Of a DNA stretch of 64,000 bases, positions 11,529 to 22,710 are shown piece after piece. The stretch comes from Sympetrum striolatum. Taxonomy: Eukaryota > Arthropoda > Insecta > Odonata > Libellulidae. Within the stretch, counting starts at the first letter, position 1. Each line of letters starts with the position of its first letter. The stretch is from assembly GCA_947579665.1 (NCBI GenBank), contig CANPUZ010000075.1, positions 248,001 to 312,000 of the forward strand, given 5' to 3'. The translations under genes and the position numbers were made by a program. The notes under the pieces were generated by a model, which ran no database searches, had not been told where the DNA came from, and worked only from the letters and a program-made list of their open reading frames with translations.

Positions 11529-12540
11529 TTACGTAAGCGACGATCGCTCGAGGTAGGCAACCCGCATTACAAATCTTAAATTTTCCTCACTATTTCATAA
11601 TTTTGGAAACATTTTTCGGCGTTAAGTTCACCATCAAAGCGAAACACACAATTCAGTGATACTGCAATATAAGGGAATCAGAGATAGTGGCATAACGTCT
11701 TGAGAGCTCAAGAAATATGTTATATTATAAAAGGCGGAAAGGAAAATTTTGAAATATTTACTTTTAAATTCTCAAAAATTAGAATATACGTACACAAACA
11801 CAAAATCATCGAGGAGATAGGGGTACCAAAGAATGTGCTGCAATTGCAATCACATAATCAGACGTATTATCAAAGTTATAGTAATATAAAATCCCCTTCA
11901 AAAAAAGTGCAGTCGCCAGATGTACATATTGAGAGCGTCAAGGGCGTTTCGTTGTGGCTGGCAAATATTCCACTAAGGGACTTATAGAGGTTGTTTCCCA
12001 AGCCAGGCCTTCTCCTTGCAAAGAAAGCGCCCCCACACCCTTCTACTTCACGTGCAGGGTACGTTGTAAAACAGTCATAAATGAATCGGTCACTTGGTAG
12101 CTGCGAGGCAAAAGTCTTTGGATGGACGAAATTGCGGGTATGCCGCTAAACAAAGACAACGGGGAATTTATTACTTTTCTACTGGGATATTTCAAAGAAG
12201 TACGGGTGAAAGAGTAATGCTGCACCTTTCCTTTTCGACGTCTTCTTGATCAAAATCATACCCATACACTCTTATCTCCAAATCTACTTGTTGGTCTATA
12301 AGTTGAAATGGTGACTCAAACATGTATTTTTAATTCTTTTGAGTCTTTCACTGCGTAACCTTTATTCGACGTAACCATCTTTTTTAAAAACTCAATTGTA
12401 TTATCAAAATCGCCTAAAATCACGAACTCGCTCAGGAGCTTGAGGATATGAGTTATCAAATATAAACAAAATATTTGTTGAATAAAAATATATATTCAAT
12501 TATAAATATTATACAAACTATTAAGATGTGGTATACAATT

Positions 12541-12695
12541 ATAAATTACATGAACTAAGTACAAAAAAAATACAATTATAAACTAAGTACATCAAAATAC
12601 AATTAAAAACTAAGTACATCAAATACAATTACAAATGAAGTACATCAAATAAAATTACAAATGAAGTACATCAATTCCATAAAAATACAATTACA
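12541..12695. repeat. Minisatellite, ~27-bp period, about five copies
   Basis: Successive copies of a block close to AAACTAAGTACATCAAAATA follow one another directly downstream (on the minus strand) of the piggyBac transposase stop. The later copies read AAATGAAGTACATCAAAT. It is probably part of the element's 3' untranslated region. Confidence 0.75.
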
Positions 12696-12702
12696 TGAAT
12701 GA

Positions 12703-14632
12703 TTATGAAATTATTTTAAAATTATTTTCCTTGTGCCATATAATGAAACAGTTTTCCACACACAGCCCAGGTTCTCCCTCACAACCAGGACAGTAACTAG
12801 TTACCCACTTTTTTTTATCCGCAAAGCATACACGGCACCTCTTCTGCTTCTTTCCGGATTTCCCGCTTGATGTAGAATAAAAATGGGGGAAATGCAACAA
12901 ATTTAGAATTTTATGATCCCTCACAGTTGATGTGGTCGGTGCGACTTCAGTGCCGCATAATTCTTCAATTATGGCCAAACGGTAATTATACAAATCTAAT
13001 TTATTTTCACTGCAATATTTTTTATACAGAAAAAAAGAATTTAAAAGTAGGAGCTCAATTAAGTGGAATGATAGCTTTTTGTACCATTTGATGGACTTAT
13101 GTTGGAAGATATAGTATGATAGAAGTTGGTCGACTTTATCAATTCCACCCATGCACTTATTGTATTTGATTACCGATTCTGGTTTATCAACCTCCCTGTT
13201 TTTCCTAGTTTTTATTTTCACTAAATCCCCGGAAAACTTGGATGAAATCATCATTACCTCCCTCCTGTCTCTCCATTTCGTTACATTTACTCCTTCCTGC
13301 GACCACATTTGGATGCATTCACCCTTTTTCAACTTTTTATGGACAACCTCGGGAGGATTATTTTTTCTGTGTGCGCGCAATGTTCCCGTTAAAAATGTCT
13401 TTTCTTTTAAAAGCTGAACAGCAAGATCCACACTTCCATAAAAATTATTCACATATATCGAACGTCCTTCCCCCTTCAATCCATTGATTAATTTATGTAC
13501 AACTTTTGATGCATGCCCTTCCCCCCGCAATTCCTTATCTTTGGCACCCGCATAAACGATAATTCTGTGTATAAGGCCATCAGCTTCCGTTGCCATATAT
13601 AATTTAAATCCATATTTGTGGCGTTTCAAAGGCAGGTATTGGCGAATGGAAATCCTTCCCGTCCATGGGGCTATTGATTCGTCAATAGCTAATTCCTCTC
13701 CTGGATAGAATACATTGTTCATAGTCAAATGAAAATAATCCAAGAGAGGTTTTATTTTGTGAAGGGGATCTTCATTTTTCCCCCCATCTACAGTTTTGTT
13801 CAAATGGAAACATTGTCTGATGTTCAAAAATCGGTCCCTAGACATAGTGGTTCTAAAAAAAGGAAAATTGAATTTTTTATCGGTGTTCCAATAGTCAGTT
13901 ATACGATTTAATTTAACAATCCCCATGTGGAACATCAATCCCAGAAATCTTTTGAATTCATCCACCGTTAAGGTTTTCCATTCCGTTATTCTTGATCTAG
14001 GTGAGACCCCACGGAGAAATAGCTCCTCAGCAAAGTTATTTGTCTCCCTTACAATCAATTCAAAAAGAGTTGGAAGGAAAAGTAAGTTGAAAAAATCAAT
14101 GGGCCTCAATCCCCTGGGTTGTTGTCTTATCCCACTTTGGGCAGAAAACGGGACGCGTGCCACAGTCGGCCTATTTTCAGACCATAAAACGCCTTGAGTG
14201 TGCTGGGGGTCGGAGGAGAAGCTTGAAACAGGCCGTGGGCTTGAAGAAGGCCCTGGCAAACAAAGGTTAGGAAGTCCCTGACTCGGTATATCTACCCTTA
14301 CAGCGGCAAGAGGGGTACCTATTGTTGCTGCTGCAGATGGTGACAGCGTCTCAATGTCAATCGGGAAAATGTCGTCATCTTCCTCTTCCGAATGATCTTC
14401 ATCTTCTTCCTCCTCTATCTCGTCCAACAATTCCGCAACTTTTAGCGGTGTCAGCTCCGTGAGAAGGTAGTCCTCCTCCGCCCTGTCCCTCTTTGGAATC
14501 TTTGCTGGCGGTTCTGTTAAAAAATGAAAATTATAAACATTTTGGAATAAAATAAAAAATAGCGTATCAATGTAAAAACTTACGTAAATTCGAAGCGAAA
14601 TCACTGTCCTTTGAACATCCAGGACGGTCCAT
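12703..14632 (-). CDS. piggyBac transposase, two exons, 619 aa, D-to-N at second catalytic site
   Basis: The likely start is the ATG at 14632. Exon 1 (14632-14584, starting MDRPGCSKDSDFASNL) ends at a GTAAGT donor. Exon 2 starts at 14513 after a TTTTTTAACAG acceptor and runs to the stop at 12703, with matching phase. An acidic N-terminal stretch (residues about 45-65) precedes the DDE domain, with D294 in AIDES, the second site at residue 372, and D475/D478 in MGGIDKVDQ. Near the C-terminus is a Cys-rich zinc-binding segment (CRVC, CPGC, CVENC, H). Active piggyBac transposases read V-D-N-W/F at the second site; here it is V-N-N-F (AAT codon at 13449-13447). The rest of the frame is open, so this single G-to-A type change may have abolished catalysis in a recently active copy. 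The length is normal for the family. Confidence 0.9.
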
Positions 14633-15835
14633 CTTATTCCTGAAATACGGAAATTCAATTAATTAATATTCAGTAGAAAATATTCTACAGGCGTCATGAT
14701 TAATTGTTTATAAATTTCTAAGATACATGTCACTATGACCTAAAATAAAATATTCAGTTACAGCAACGCATTAATAAAACTAGTTTTATGCCTCAGCAGG
14801 TAAAAATATAATCCATAAACTTTTTATGCTTTTTATTCTCTTTCTTATGAAAAATGTTTTCCGCATCTTCAGATACTGAATTTTTTCATGTAAAAGTAAA
14901 ATCCAATTTCCGGACGCTGCTCGTGGTTTGATTTTAAATGTATAAAACACATTCGGAGCATTAGTGAACTTAACTTGCTCAAAAATAAGTAAAACCTTTC
15001 TATACAATCTTACTTACGAAGAAAAAAATATCTTATACGGTTCAAAAGTATATAAAAATTCCGCATAGAAAACACAGTTATTAAATAAATAGAAAACATA
15101 GAGATCTACATCATAACAGCTGTTCAATTAACTATGGTACTTACAGTTAAGAATAAGTGGCGAGGAACCACAATTTCCGTGGAAGGAGGTCTCGACTAAA
15201 AGGCAGATTCACTGCTAATCAAAGCGAATAAATCTAGAAAAAAGATATATTTATATTAATATTCTACGGAAATTAATATGAAAATGACTAAATAAAACAA
15301 ATATAAAAAAACTATTTAATGAAACGTACTTACTTGCACTCGAAAGAAGAAGAAGAGGTACTGGTCGGTAGAAACAAGCTGCAGCAAAACGGACTGTGCG
15401 ATGCAAAGCCTCAAAACACACTGAAAAAGTGTTCAAAACTACGGGCACGTATCATAAAACGCAAGAGAACTACGTCATTTTATGACCGGAGCAGACGTTG
15501 GAAAAGCCGGGAGGTACTATTACCTCCTCCGTAAGGACGCCTAGTTCGGAGGAGGTAATAGTACCTCATCCGCATCGAAAGGGTTAAGACGGTTATATGT
15601 ATACAATGTGGTTAAATTTCTGAAGGGAAAAGACCATCTATTGAAAACAAACCATAACACATATGCCACAAGAGGGGAAAAGCCTCTTAAAATGCAGCAT
15701 TACCTTATTGCAAAAAAGGTAGAACACAGTTCTATTTAGTAATCTGCAATTTATGCCCAAGAATAATATTGTTGGTAAGTTGTACAAGTTGGTAAAATAC
15801 ACTTTTAGGTTGTTGTTACAATACATTTATTGGTA

Positions 15836-16203
15836 AAATACATTTGTAGGTAGTTGATACAATAAATTGGTTAGTAAAATAATAATTCATTCATTAAAAA
15901 TGATAATTCTTGCTCTAAAATTCAATACAGAATCTTCAAAATGAATAAAAGATCTAAACCAATTACGTCCATAGTAGGTTTATTCAAAAGTCTTCAAAAC
16001 TTTTTGGGGATTAGAAAAAATCAGTTATCTCCTCCACGCAACTTAATATGCTTATATTATTAAGGGGGTCGTCTACCTTCACGGTTTCAAAAAATCAAAT
16101 TTTTTTTGCTTATTTCGAATCTAGACACTATAAGGAACATGCCTTATGAAGGATTTATTTGAAAACATGCATAGGTGATTGAATTGTAAGTTGTAAAGAA
16201 AAT
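15836..16203. other. AT-rich DNA, nothing recognised
   Basis: No gene or transposon end seen. It probably contains the unrecognised 3' remainder of the preceding non-LTR copy and the start of the next. Confidence 0.5.
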
Positions 16204-19200
16204 ATGAAAGGTAAAAAATGCCTGAGTCGACCAAAAAATCATGATGTAAATATGTTAAAGGCAGACCTGAGGGGTATTGAATTTGTGTTCAGAGAAAGAG
16301 ACTTGAATCAGATATATGAAGACTTTTATAGTCAAGTAATTAATATTATTGATAAGCATATGCCAAAGAAGGTGGTCAGTATTAGATATAATAAAGACTG
16401 GTTTAATCATGCTATTTATGAAGCAATTAAGGATAGATATAGTAAATTTAAAATGTACAGAGCAAGTAAAGAAGTTGAGGATTGGGAAAGATATAAAGAA
16501 GCCAGAAACAAAGTGGTGCAACTTGGGAGGCAAGAAAAATACAAGTACTATGAGCAAAAGATTGATCTCAACAGTAGAGACCCGAAACAAATGTGAAAGA
16601 CTTTAAAACAGTTGGTTGGTGGTAAAAAATCTGAATTATATAATGTATATATATCTCAAGGATGAATGTCTATTAGATGAAAGGAAACTTGTACATACTA
16701 TTAATGATTATTTTGTAAATAGCATACAGGAATTATTGAATTCTATACCTAAAAGTGAAGATATTTTTAATATAAGTTATAAAAGTACAAAAATGTTTAA
16801 TTTTGTGTTACATGATATGAAGGACCTGTATAATATTATTAGTTCTTTGCCTCCCAAAGCTAGTCCTGATAAAATTGATGTAAACTTTATCAAACTGCAT
16901 TATGATGTTATTGGGGAACTAATTATTAACACATAACAGTAAATACATCTTTGGAAACAGGGGCTATTCCAAGCAAATGGAAAATGTCAACTGTTGTTCC
17001 AATTAGAAAAATAGCAGGGACCAAGAACATGGAGGAATTCAGACCTATAAATCTGTTAAGTGCAATTAGTAAGATAGTGGAAAAAGTTGTATACAATCAA
17101 ATGATTGAGTTTATAGATAAAAATGATATATTGACGGAATACCAATCTGGATTTAGAACAAGATATAGCTGTGAAAGTGCTCTACAGTATGTGCTGCATG
17201 AGTGGAAGGAGAATATTGATAGGGGTGAAATGGTTGGAGTGGTACTCTTAGACTTAAAAAGAGCTTTTGAGACAGTTGATAGGAAAAGATTATTAAAAAA
17301 GCTGGAAATATATGGTTTTGTTGGGGTAGTAATTAAATGGCTGTAAGGATATCTTTTTAATAGAAGTCAGAGAGTAAAATGTGATGATGTTATTTCAGCA
17401 AATCAAGTTAATACGCATGGGGTACCCCAAAGGAAGTTTATTAGGGCCAATGCTATTTATATTGTACATAAATGATATAGGATATGCATTAAGCAAATGC
17501 AAATTTCACTTATTTGCTGATGACACAGTGATATACTATCATGGAACAAACATTAACTCTGTAGTTGACATTTTAAATGAGGAATTACTTATACTTGGGG
17601 AATGGTTCAGAGTAAATAAATTAAAACTTAATATTAAAAAATCAAAGGCAATGATTCTTGGAAAAAAATCGCAATACCAAATGGCTTTGGATCAAAAAAT
17701 GAATATTTTTATTGATGAGGAAATAGTTAACTATACAGAAAGCACTAAATATCTGGGGGTCATCATTGACAGAAATTTAAAATTTGATGAACATGTGGAT
17801 TATGCATGTAAACAAAATTGCTAAAAAGTTGGCTTTATCTCATCTACATCTACATCAACATTAATACCCTACAAGCCGCCTTTCGACGTGTGGCAGGGGG
17901 TGTAAACACCAGTTGAATCTAAATTACTTCCTTATTCGATTATTGTCACGTATTGTTCGCGGAAAGAATGAATCTCTAAAACGATTCGTCCTAGCATCTA
18001 TTTCTCTTAACTTACGGTCATTATCGGATCGACCGACGTAGCAGGGGGGTTGCATGATACCGATTGTATCTTTGGAAAATGTAGTTTCCCTGAATTTATT
18101 AAGCAATCGCAGCCTAGCTTCCAATCTCCTTTCTTTCAAGGATTCCCAACCTACGTCTGAGAGCATTTTTGTAACGCTTGCTTTTTTATCGTAGCATTTC
18201 TTAACAAAACGAACCGCTTTACGCTGCACTTTCTCGAGTTCGCGAGTACACGTTTCATCCGCCGGATCCCATATACTTGCCGCATATTCCAGAAGGGGTC
18301 TGACCAAGGTAAAATAACATCACTCTCTCACCTTTTCGTCGCATTTACCGACAATACGCTTTACAAAGTCAAGCCTTTTACTTGCTTTGCCGCAGATTTT
18401 TCGAATATGCGTGCTCCAATTTAAGTTATTAGTAATGTTGATCCCGAGATATTTAACTGAATCTACTACTTTGATACTAATTCCATTAATTTTGTATGGG
18501 TGATTTGGCCGCATTTTTTTCTTTTCAAAGAAATTAACTACGGAGCATTTACTTACGTTAATATCTAATTCCCATTTTTTGCACCACCTTTGGATGAGGA
18601 CTTTTATATCAAGAATCAGTAAATTCCTGTCCCGTGATAGTGTAAAGAAAATTTACAATGTAATAGTTCTACCACATTTTAGATACTGCCCAACTATACT
18701 TTACATGATCAAAGCACAGGATGAATTTTACAAAATAGAGCAATGAGAATTATCCTTAAGTGTGATAAGTACACTAAAATTGATGCAATGCTAGGGCAGT
18801 AAAAATGGCTAAATGTCCAACAAATGTTGCACATTGAAGTCCTAAAATTCATTCATAAAATTAATATGGAGTTGGTGCCTTCATATTTGAAAATAATAAT
18901 AGTCAATAATTGCAGTATTCATACCCATGATACAAGAGCCAAAGATAATTATCACATCCCATTTGTGAGAAAAACTCACTCTCAAAATTCGTTTTTTTTT
19001 AAAGGGCTAGTTTTATATAATTCATTACAGAATCATCTGAAAAATATTAAAACTGGGAATAACTTCCAATATGAAGCAAAAAGATGGATCCTAAACAGGA
19101 ATGAATCAATGTAAACTGTTTTTTTGTATTTTCATCCTTTTTTTTCTTTTTGTACTTTCATTCTACAATAGTGAAATATGATCTGTATGTATATATTTAT

Positions 19201-19290
19201 TGATGACAACATTCATTTTGTATGAATAGCTGAGATGTAGTTGAATTGCTTTACTTTAAATGAATAGCTGTGGCTAAATAAAGACTACTT
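16204..19290 (+). mobile_element. Non-LTR retrotransposon (jockey-like) with broken RT, hosting a nested element
   Basis: 16204-16596 encodes the linker before RT, with KDWFNHAIYEAIKDRY. 16951-17346 carries RT blocks such as EEFRPINLLSAISKI and VVLLDLKRAFETVD. After a stop and frame change, 17381-17824 has the RT active-site region HLFADDTVIYY and the thumb motif TKYLGVIIDRNLKF. The frame is broken by stops near 16596, 16664 and 17344 and by shifts. The copy is interrupted at about 17842-18640 by a minus-strand element, then resumes with YNVIVLPHFRYC near 18655 and ends at the stop at 19114. A probable 3' end with TAAATAAAGACTAC follows near 19278. The endonuclease domain is absent, so the copy is 5' truncated. 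Confidence 0.8.
17842..18640 (-). mobile_element. Nested 5'-truncated non-LTR element with (TAGATG)n tail
   Basis: On the minus strand this encodes the RT C-terminal part: KYLGINITNNLNWSTHI (about 18450), then, after an in-frame TGA, VRPLLEYAASIWDP and an arginine-rich end (18307-17924). Its 3' end has GGTGTTTACACCCCCTGCC and a tail of TAGATG repeats at 17847-17862. Simple-repeat tails of this kind occur in several arthropod CR1/jockey-group elements. It lies inside the plus-strand non-LTR copy, so it is the younger insertion. Confidence 0.8.
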
Positions 19291-19520
19291 TATTATTCTT
19301 CACTGTGTCATTTTTTTACTGCAGTCTAACAGGTGTACGTCACAAACTTACAAATTTTTCCAAACAAACTTAAATAACTATTATGTAAAATAGTCCTGTT
19401 GTACATCATATCATGTAAAAAAATAAGTATATAATAATGTTGCTTGATTGAATTTGATATTTTTATTTGCCATAATTTTTCGGTATACTGCAATTCCTTA
19501 CATTATCACATATTTTGAGT
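19291..19520. other. Short AT-rich spacer
   Basis: Nothing recognised between two non-LTR fragments. Confidence 0.5.
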
Positions 19521-19703
19521 ATTTATAAGACCTGGGGAAGATTCGCATCAATTCCAGCAGAGAGACAATGAACAATCAAGAAGACAGAAATTAATAGAGT
19601 ATCAACTACAGGATTACAGGATTGTTTAGATAGACTAGCTAGCTGGTGTAAATTGAACTTCATTCAACTGAATCATGATAAATGTAGCACAATAACGTTC
19701 CTA

Positions 19704-20717
19704 AAAAATCTGATGTGGCCAGCACATGACTTTCTCCATATATATAAGATGTAAATATTTATCTACGAAAGTATTTTCGAACTCTGTATTCCATCTAAAC
19801 TTTGAAGATGAGTGATTAATTTATATCATATTATCTTTTACGTCACAAACATTATAAATAATGTTTTTCGGGACATGCTCGATGAAAAACGATGAAATGG
19901 CTATTCGCCCACAGCGCCCAGAGCGCTCATGAAGTACAAAATCGGCAACTTCCGGTTTATCAGTATTTCATGAATATCTCCTAAAAAATCAGTTTTACAA
20001 AAATATATTTCAAACAAAAGTTATAGCAAAATTTATTTTCTAAAACTATTATAATTAATAGTATATACCTAAATATCATATTTATTGAGATATTTTGAAA
20101 ACCGGAAATGAGCTTTGAAGAATGAAGCTCGACTTCCGTTGTACTGATTTGCTCCAAAAACTAATCAACTCTAACGACACCAACCAAAGTACTATATATG
20201 AAATTTAGTGTTGATACAATGAATGGTTTTCATGTTAGATCGCCCACAAAGTACATAATAGCTACTTCCGGTTTATCAGTAATTCACGAATAACTTCTAA
20301 TCAACCGATGATAAAAAAATATGTTAAATACAAAAGTTATAGTATATCACATTATCTAAAACTTTTATAAGGTACACAATATACCTATCCATCATATTTA
20401 TGGAGATATTTTGAAAACCGGAAATGAGCTTTAATGAATAAAGCTCGACTTCCGGTTAACGGATTTACTCCAAAAACTAATCAACTCTGACAGCACACAA
20501 AACAGTACTATATGTGAAGTTTGGTATTGATACGACAAATAGTTTTCACGTTAGAGCGCCCACTATCACACACACACACACACATACACACAGACATCAT
20601 TCCGAAAATGGTCAAAACGTGTTCTAGGGACCCCAAAACGTGTATTTCCGTTGAAATCTCAAAGTCGAATTTTTTCATGAAAACAATACTTTCTCTATAC
20701 TTCGTATATGGAGAAAG
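19704..20717 (+). mobile_element. 1-kb TA-flanked repeat element, copy A
   Basis: The copy is 1014 bp and flanked by TA. The left end has AAAAATCTGATGTGGCCAGC and then CTTTCTCCATATATA. The right end, read on the minus strand, starts CTTTCTCCATATACGAAG, so CTTTCTCCATATA is present in inverted orientation near both ends. Internally a block of about 300 bp occurs twice, marked by CTTCCGGTTTATC and AAAACCGGAAATGAGCTTT. A (CA)n run lies at 20569-20590. A copy of nearly the same length lies at 48312-49324. No transposase is encoded. Confidence 0.8.
20569..20590. repeat. (CA)n microsatellite inside the 1-kb repeat
   Basis: A short CA run also found at the same place in copy B (near 49176-49198), so it belongs to the element. 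Confidence 0.8.
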
Positions 20718-21579
20718 TAAAAAGAGAACTCCCATTCATTATGATTACCTTCTTTGTGATAGTACTCTTAAGCGAGTTCAATCTATCTCTGATTTAGGGG
20801 TTATTTTTGATGTAAAATTAGGATTTCAATCACATGTACAGACTATTGCCACTAAGGCATTCAAGATGCTTGATTTCATTGCCTGAGTGACCAAAGACTT
20901 CTATGATATCAATTGTCTTAAGTTATCATATCACTTGTTAGATCTATTTTGGAGTATGGCTCGGTAATTTGGAATCCATATTACACAAAGTATAAGTTAC
21001 AACTTGAAAAGATTCAAAGATAATTTCTTAGGATTGTTGCACATAAATTTAATCTTAATAGAGAAAGTGGTGAATATGAGGGACTAATGTGTCAATTACA
21101 CATACCACTTCTCTCATCTAGGAGGAATCAGCTTGGTCTGTTATTTTTGCATAATATTTTAAATGGCTCTATTAAATGTTCTGAACTGCTCTATTATTAA
21201 TTCTAATTTTCCTTTAGTCATTACCAGAAACCCTTTTCTTTTTAATGTTCCATACTTAAATAGAAATTACATATTTTATTTACCATTCTATCGCATCATG
21301 AGGGAGGCTAACAAATACTGCAATAGAATTGACTTTCTTAATATTTCAAATTATATGTTCAGGAGTTTTGTTATGTCTAATGTTGTTTAGTTTCTGTAAT
21401 AATTTTAACTTTGTTGTATCTGTGATTTGCTTTTTCCTTTTAATTGGGTATACAAATGTTTATACCTTTATTTTTATATATTTCTTTTTATTTTTGTGAA
21501 TATATCTTGCATTGTTTAATATTCAAAGATCATCAAGTTTAGTTGTAACCATTATGTGCAATAGGGCTCTGCCTGTAAA

Positions 21580-22710
21580 TCTATTATATATAGATGCTTC
21601 TCCGGATACATTCATATATATAGATAGAGAGGATACAAATTCACAGCCTATATCACAAGCGTGATTGACTCGAAATTTTTACCATGTATTGGCCATCACG
21701 TGAAACCTGAAAGAAATAAGCGATTTTGAACCTCGGTGTCATGGGTTCGATTCCAGAAGGCCCCAAAGTCCCGTTTTTTCCCGTTTAAATGCATTGCTTT
21801 GATTTTCGGGAATTTTTAAAAAATACTACCTGGATATGAAGAGAATCGAAACTCAAGGAGCCTATATATATGGTCATAATCTACCGAAAACATAAATGAG
21901 TTTTACTCAAAATATTCTGAGTTCAATGCTAGGTCGGGGCAAAAATCCGCCGTTTAAAATGCATTGTGGCAATTTTTAAGATATTTTTTGGACCCCTTCC
22001 CGATGGCATTGAAACTTGAAATTCGGCGTGTAGTTAGAAGTCATGAACATAATTTATAATATAATTTTTCATATTCGCTGATGGTCATTGGTTCAATCCC
22101 AGAGGGCCATTTACATTCCTCAATGCATTTCTTATGGAGATAACGGAAACAAATTTTAGGTACTTTCCGGCATGATATCAACTTTAAACTTTGCATAAAA
22201 TAAGAATAAGTTCTTACAAATCAAACTGTGCATTCACAGCTACCAATGTTTCCTGGGTTCGACACCAGGCGTCTCTTCAATCAGTAACTTATCCAATTTT
22301 TAAGAATTATTTTGAACCCTTTCCCTTTAAAATTAAAACTTTAAATTCGGTACCTAGATAGAAATAATTGTTAAATTTCGAATACATCTTTTAGATTTCC
22401 TAGATTGTCCTTGGTTCGAATCCAGAGAGCCATTTACATTCGTGAAAAGTAGAATGTCTTTTGAGGAGTTGTAGCCAATATTTCTGCATGAATTTTCACA
22501 CATAGTTAGAGATGGTGATCTTCTGTTGTGGTGCATAGTAAATTTTCCAGGAAGACCCAGGTTCGATTCCAGATGATTAAATTGAAGCGAATTTTAAGAG
22601 TATTTTCAATCCTTTTTCTTTTCTTTTGAGGACCGTCCCGGTATAATGCCGATTTTAAATTATTGTTGTCAATCTGCTTGCAGTATGCAAGTTACATTTT
22701 ACTCGTATAT
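21580..22710 (+). repeat. Solo full-length satellite unit, 1131 bp
   Basis: A single complete copy of the unit that makes up 1-7879. It starts TCTATTATATATAGATGCTT, has six motif cores near 21745, 21918 (degenerate: GAGTTCAATGC), 22091 (GGTTCAATCCC), 22258, 22415 and 22560, and ends with the hairpin (GCTTGCAGTATGCAAG) and ACATTTTACTCGTATAT. Its ends coincide with the junctions of the tandem units, so the unit behaves as a discrete insertable element. I see no clear target duplication; both ends are TA-rich. Confidence 0.85.

Larger units (their letters stand above)
11351..15583 (-). mobile_element. piggyBac-type DNA transposon, 4233 bp
   Basis: The element is flanked by TTAA at 11347-11350 and 15584-15587, the target duplication specific to the piggyBac superfamily. 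The ends are perfect 16-bp inverted repeats, CCCTTTCGATGCGGAT. Subterminal palindromes GAGGTAATAGTACCTC (11513-11528, 15552-15567) and GAGGTACTATTACCTC (15511-15526) are likely transposase-binding repeats. A spliced transposase gene lies on the minus strand. About 1.1 kb between the left palindrome and the gene (11530-12700) has no recognised content except a minisatellite. The element sits in an older non-LTR copy. Confidence 0.92.
10434..15835 (+). mobile_element. Decayed non-LTR retrotransposon (jockey-like) split by two DNA transposons
   Basis: Only the 3' part of the reverse transcriptase ORF can be seen, in three pieces. 10434-10675 has the pattern YLGIKIDYKLHWKHY followed by YALVQSVL. 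11193-11350 continues in frame with YIWYCD and ends near EFDVLTL. 15588-15835 resumes with LYVYNVVKFLKGK and then decays by stops and a frameshift. Removing the element at 10676-11192 with one TA, and the piggyBac at 11351-15583 with one TTAA, restores an open frame across both sites. Both insertions therefore hit the same copy while its frame was still readable there. It is 5' truncated and inactive. Confidence 0.75.
19520..21575 (+). mobile_element. Non-LTR retrotransposon 3' fragment interrupted by a 1-kb TA-flanked repeat
   Basis: 19610-19703 encodes LQDCLDRLASWCKLNFIQLN, typical of the RT thumb of jockey-group elements. After the repeat at 19704-20717, the frame family continues with RVQSISDLGVIFDVKLGFQS (20770-20840), a stop at 20884, and a 3' tail frame at 21163-21390. 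Many stops and shifts make it a dead copy. It ends close to 21575, next to the solo satellite unit. Confidence 0.7.

Noticed and set aside
13151..14197. Plus-strand frames over the piggyBac transposase
   Set aside because: Shadows of the minus-strand coding exon, without motifs.
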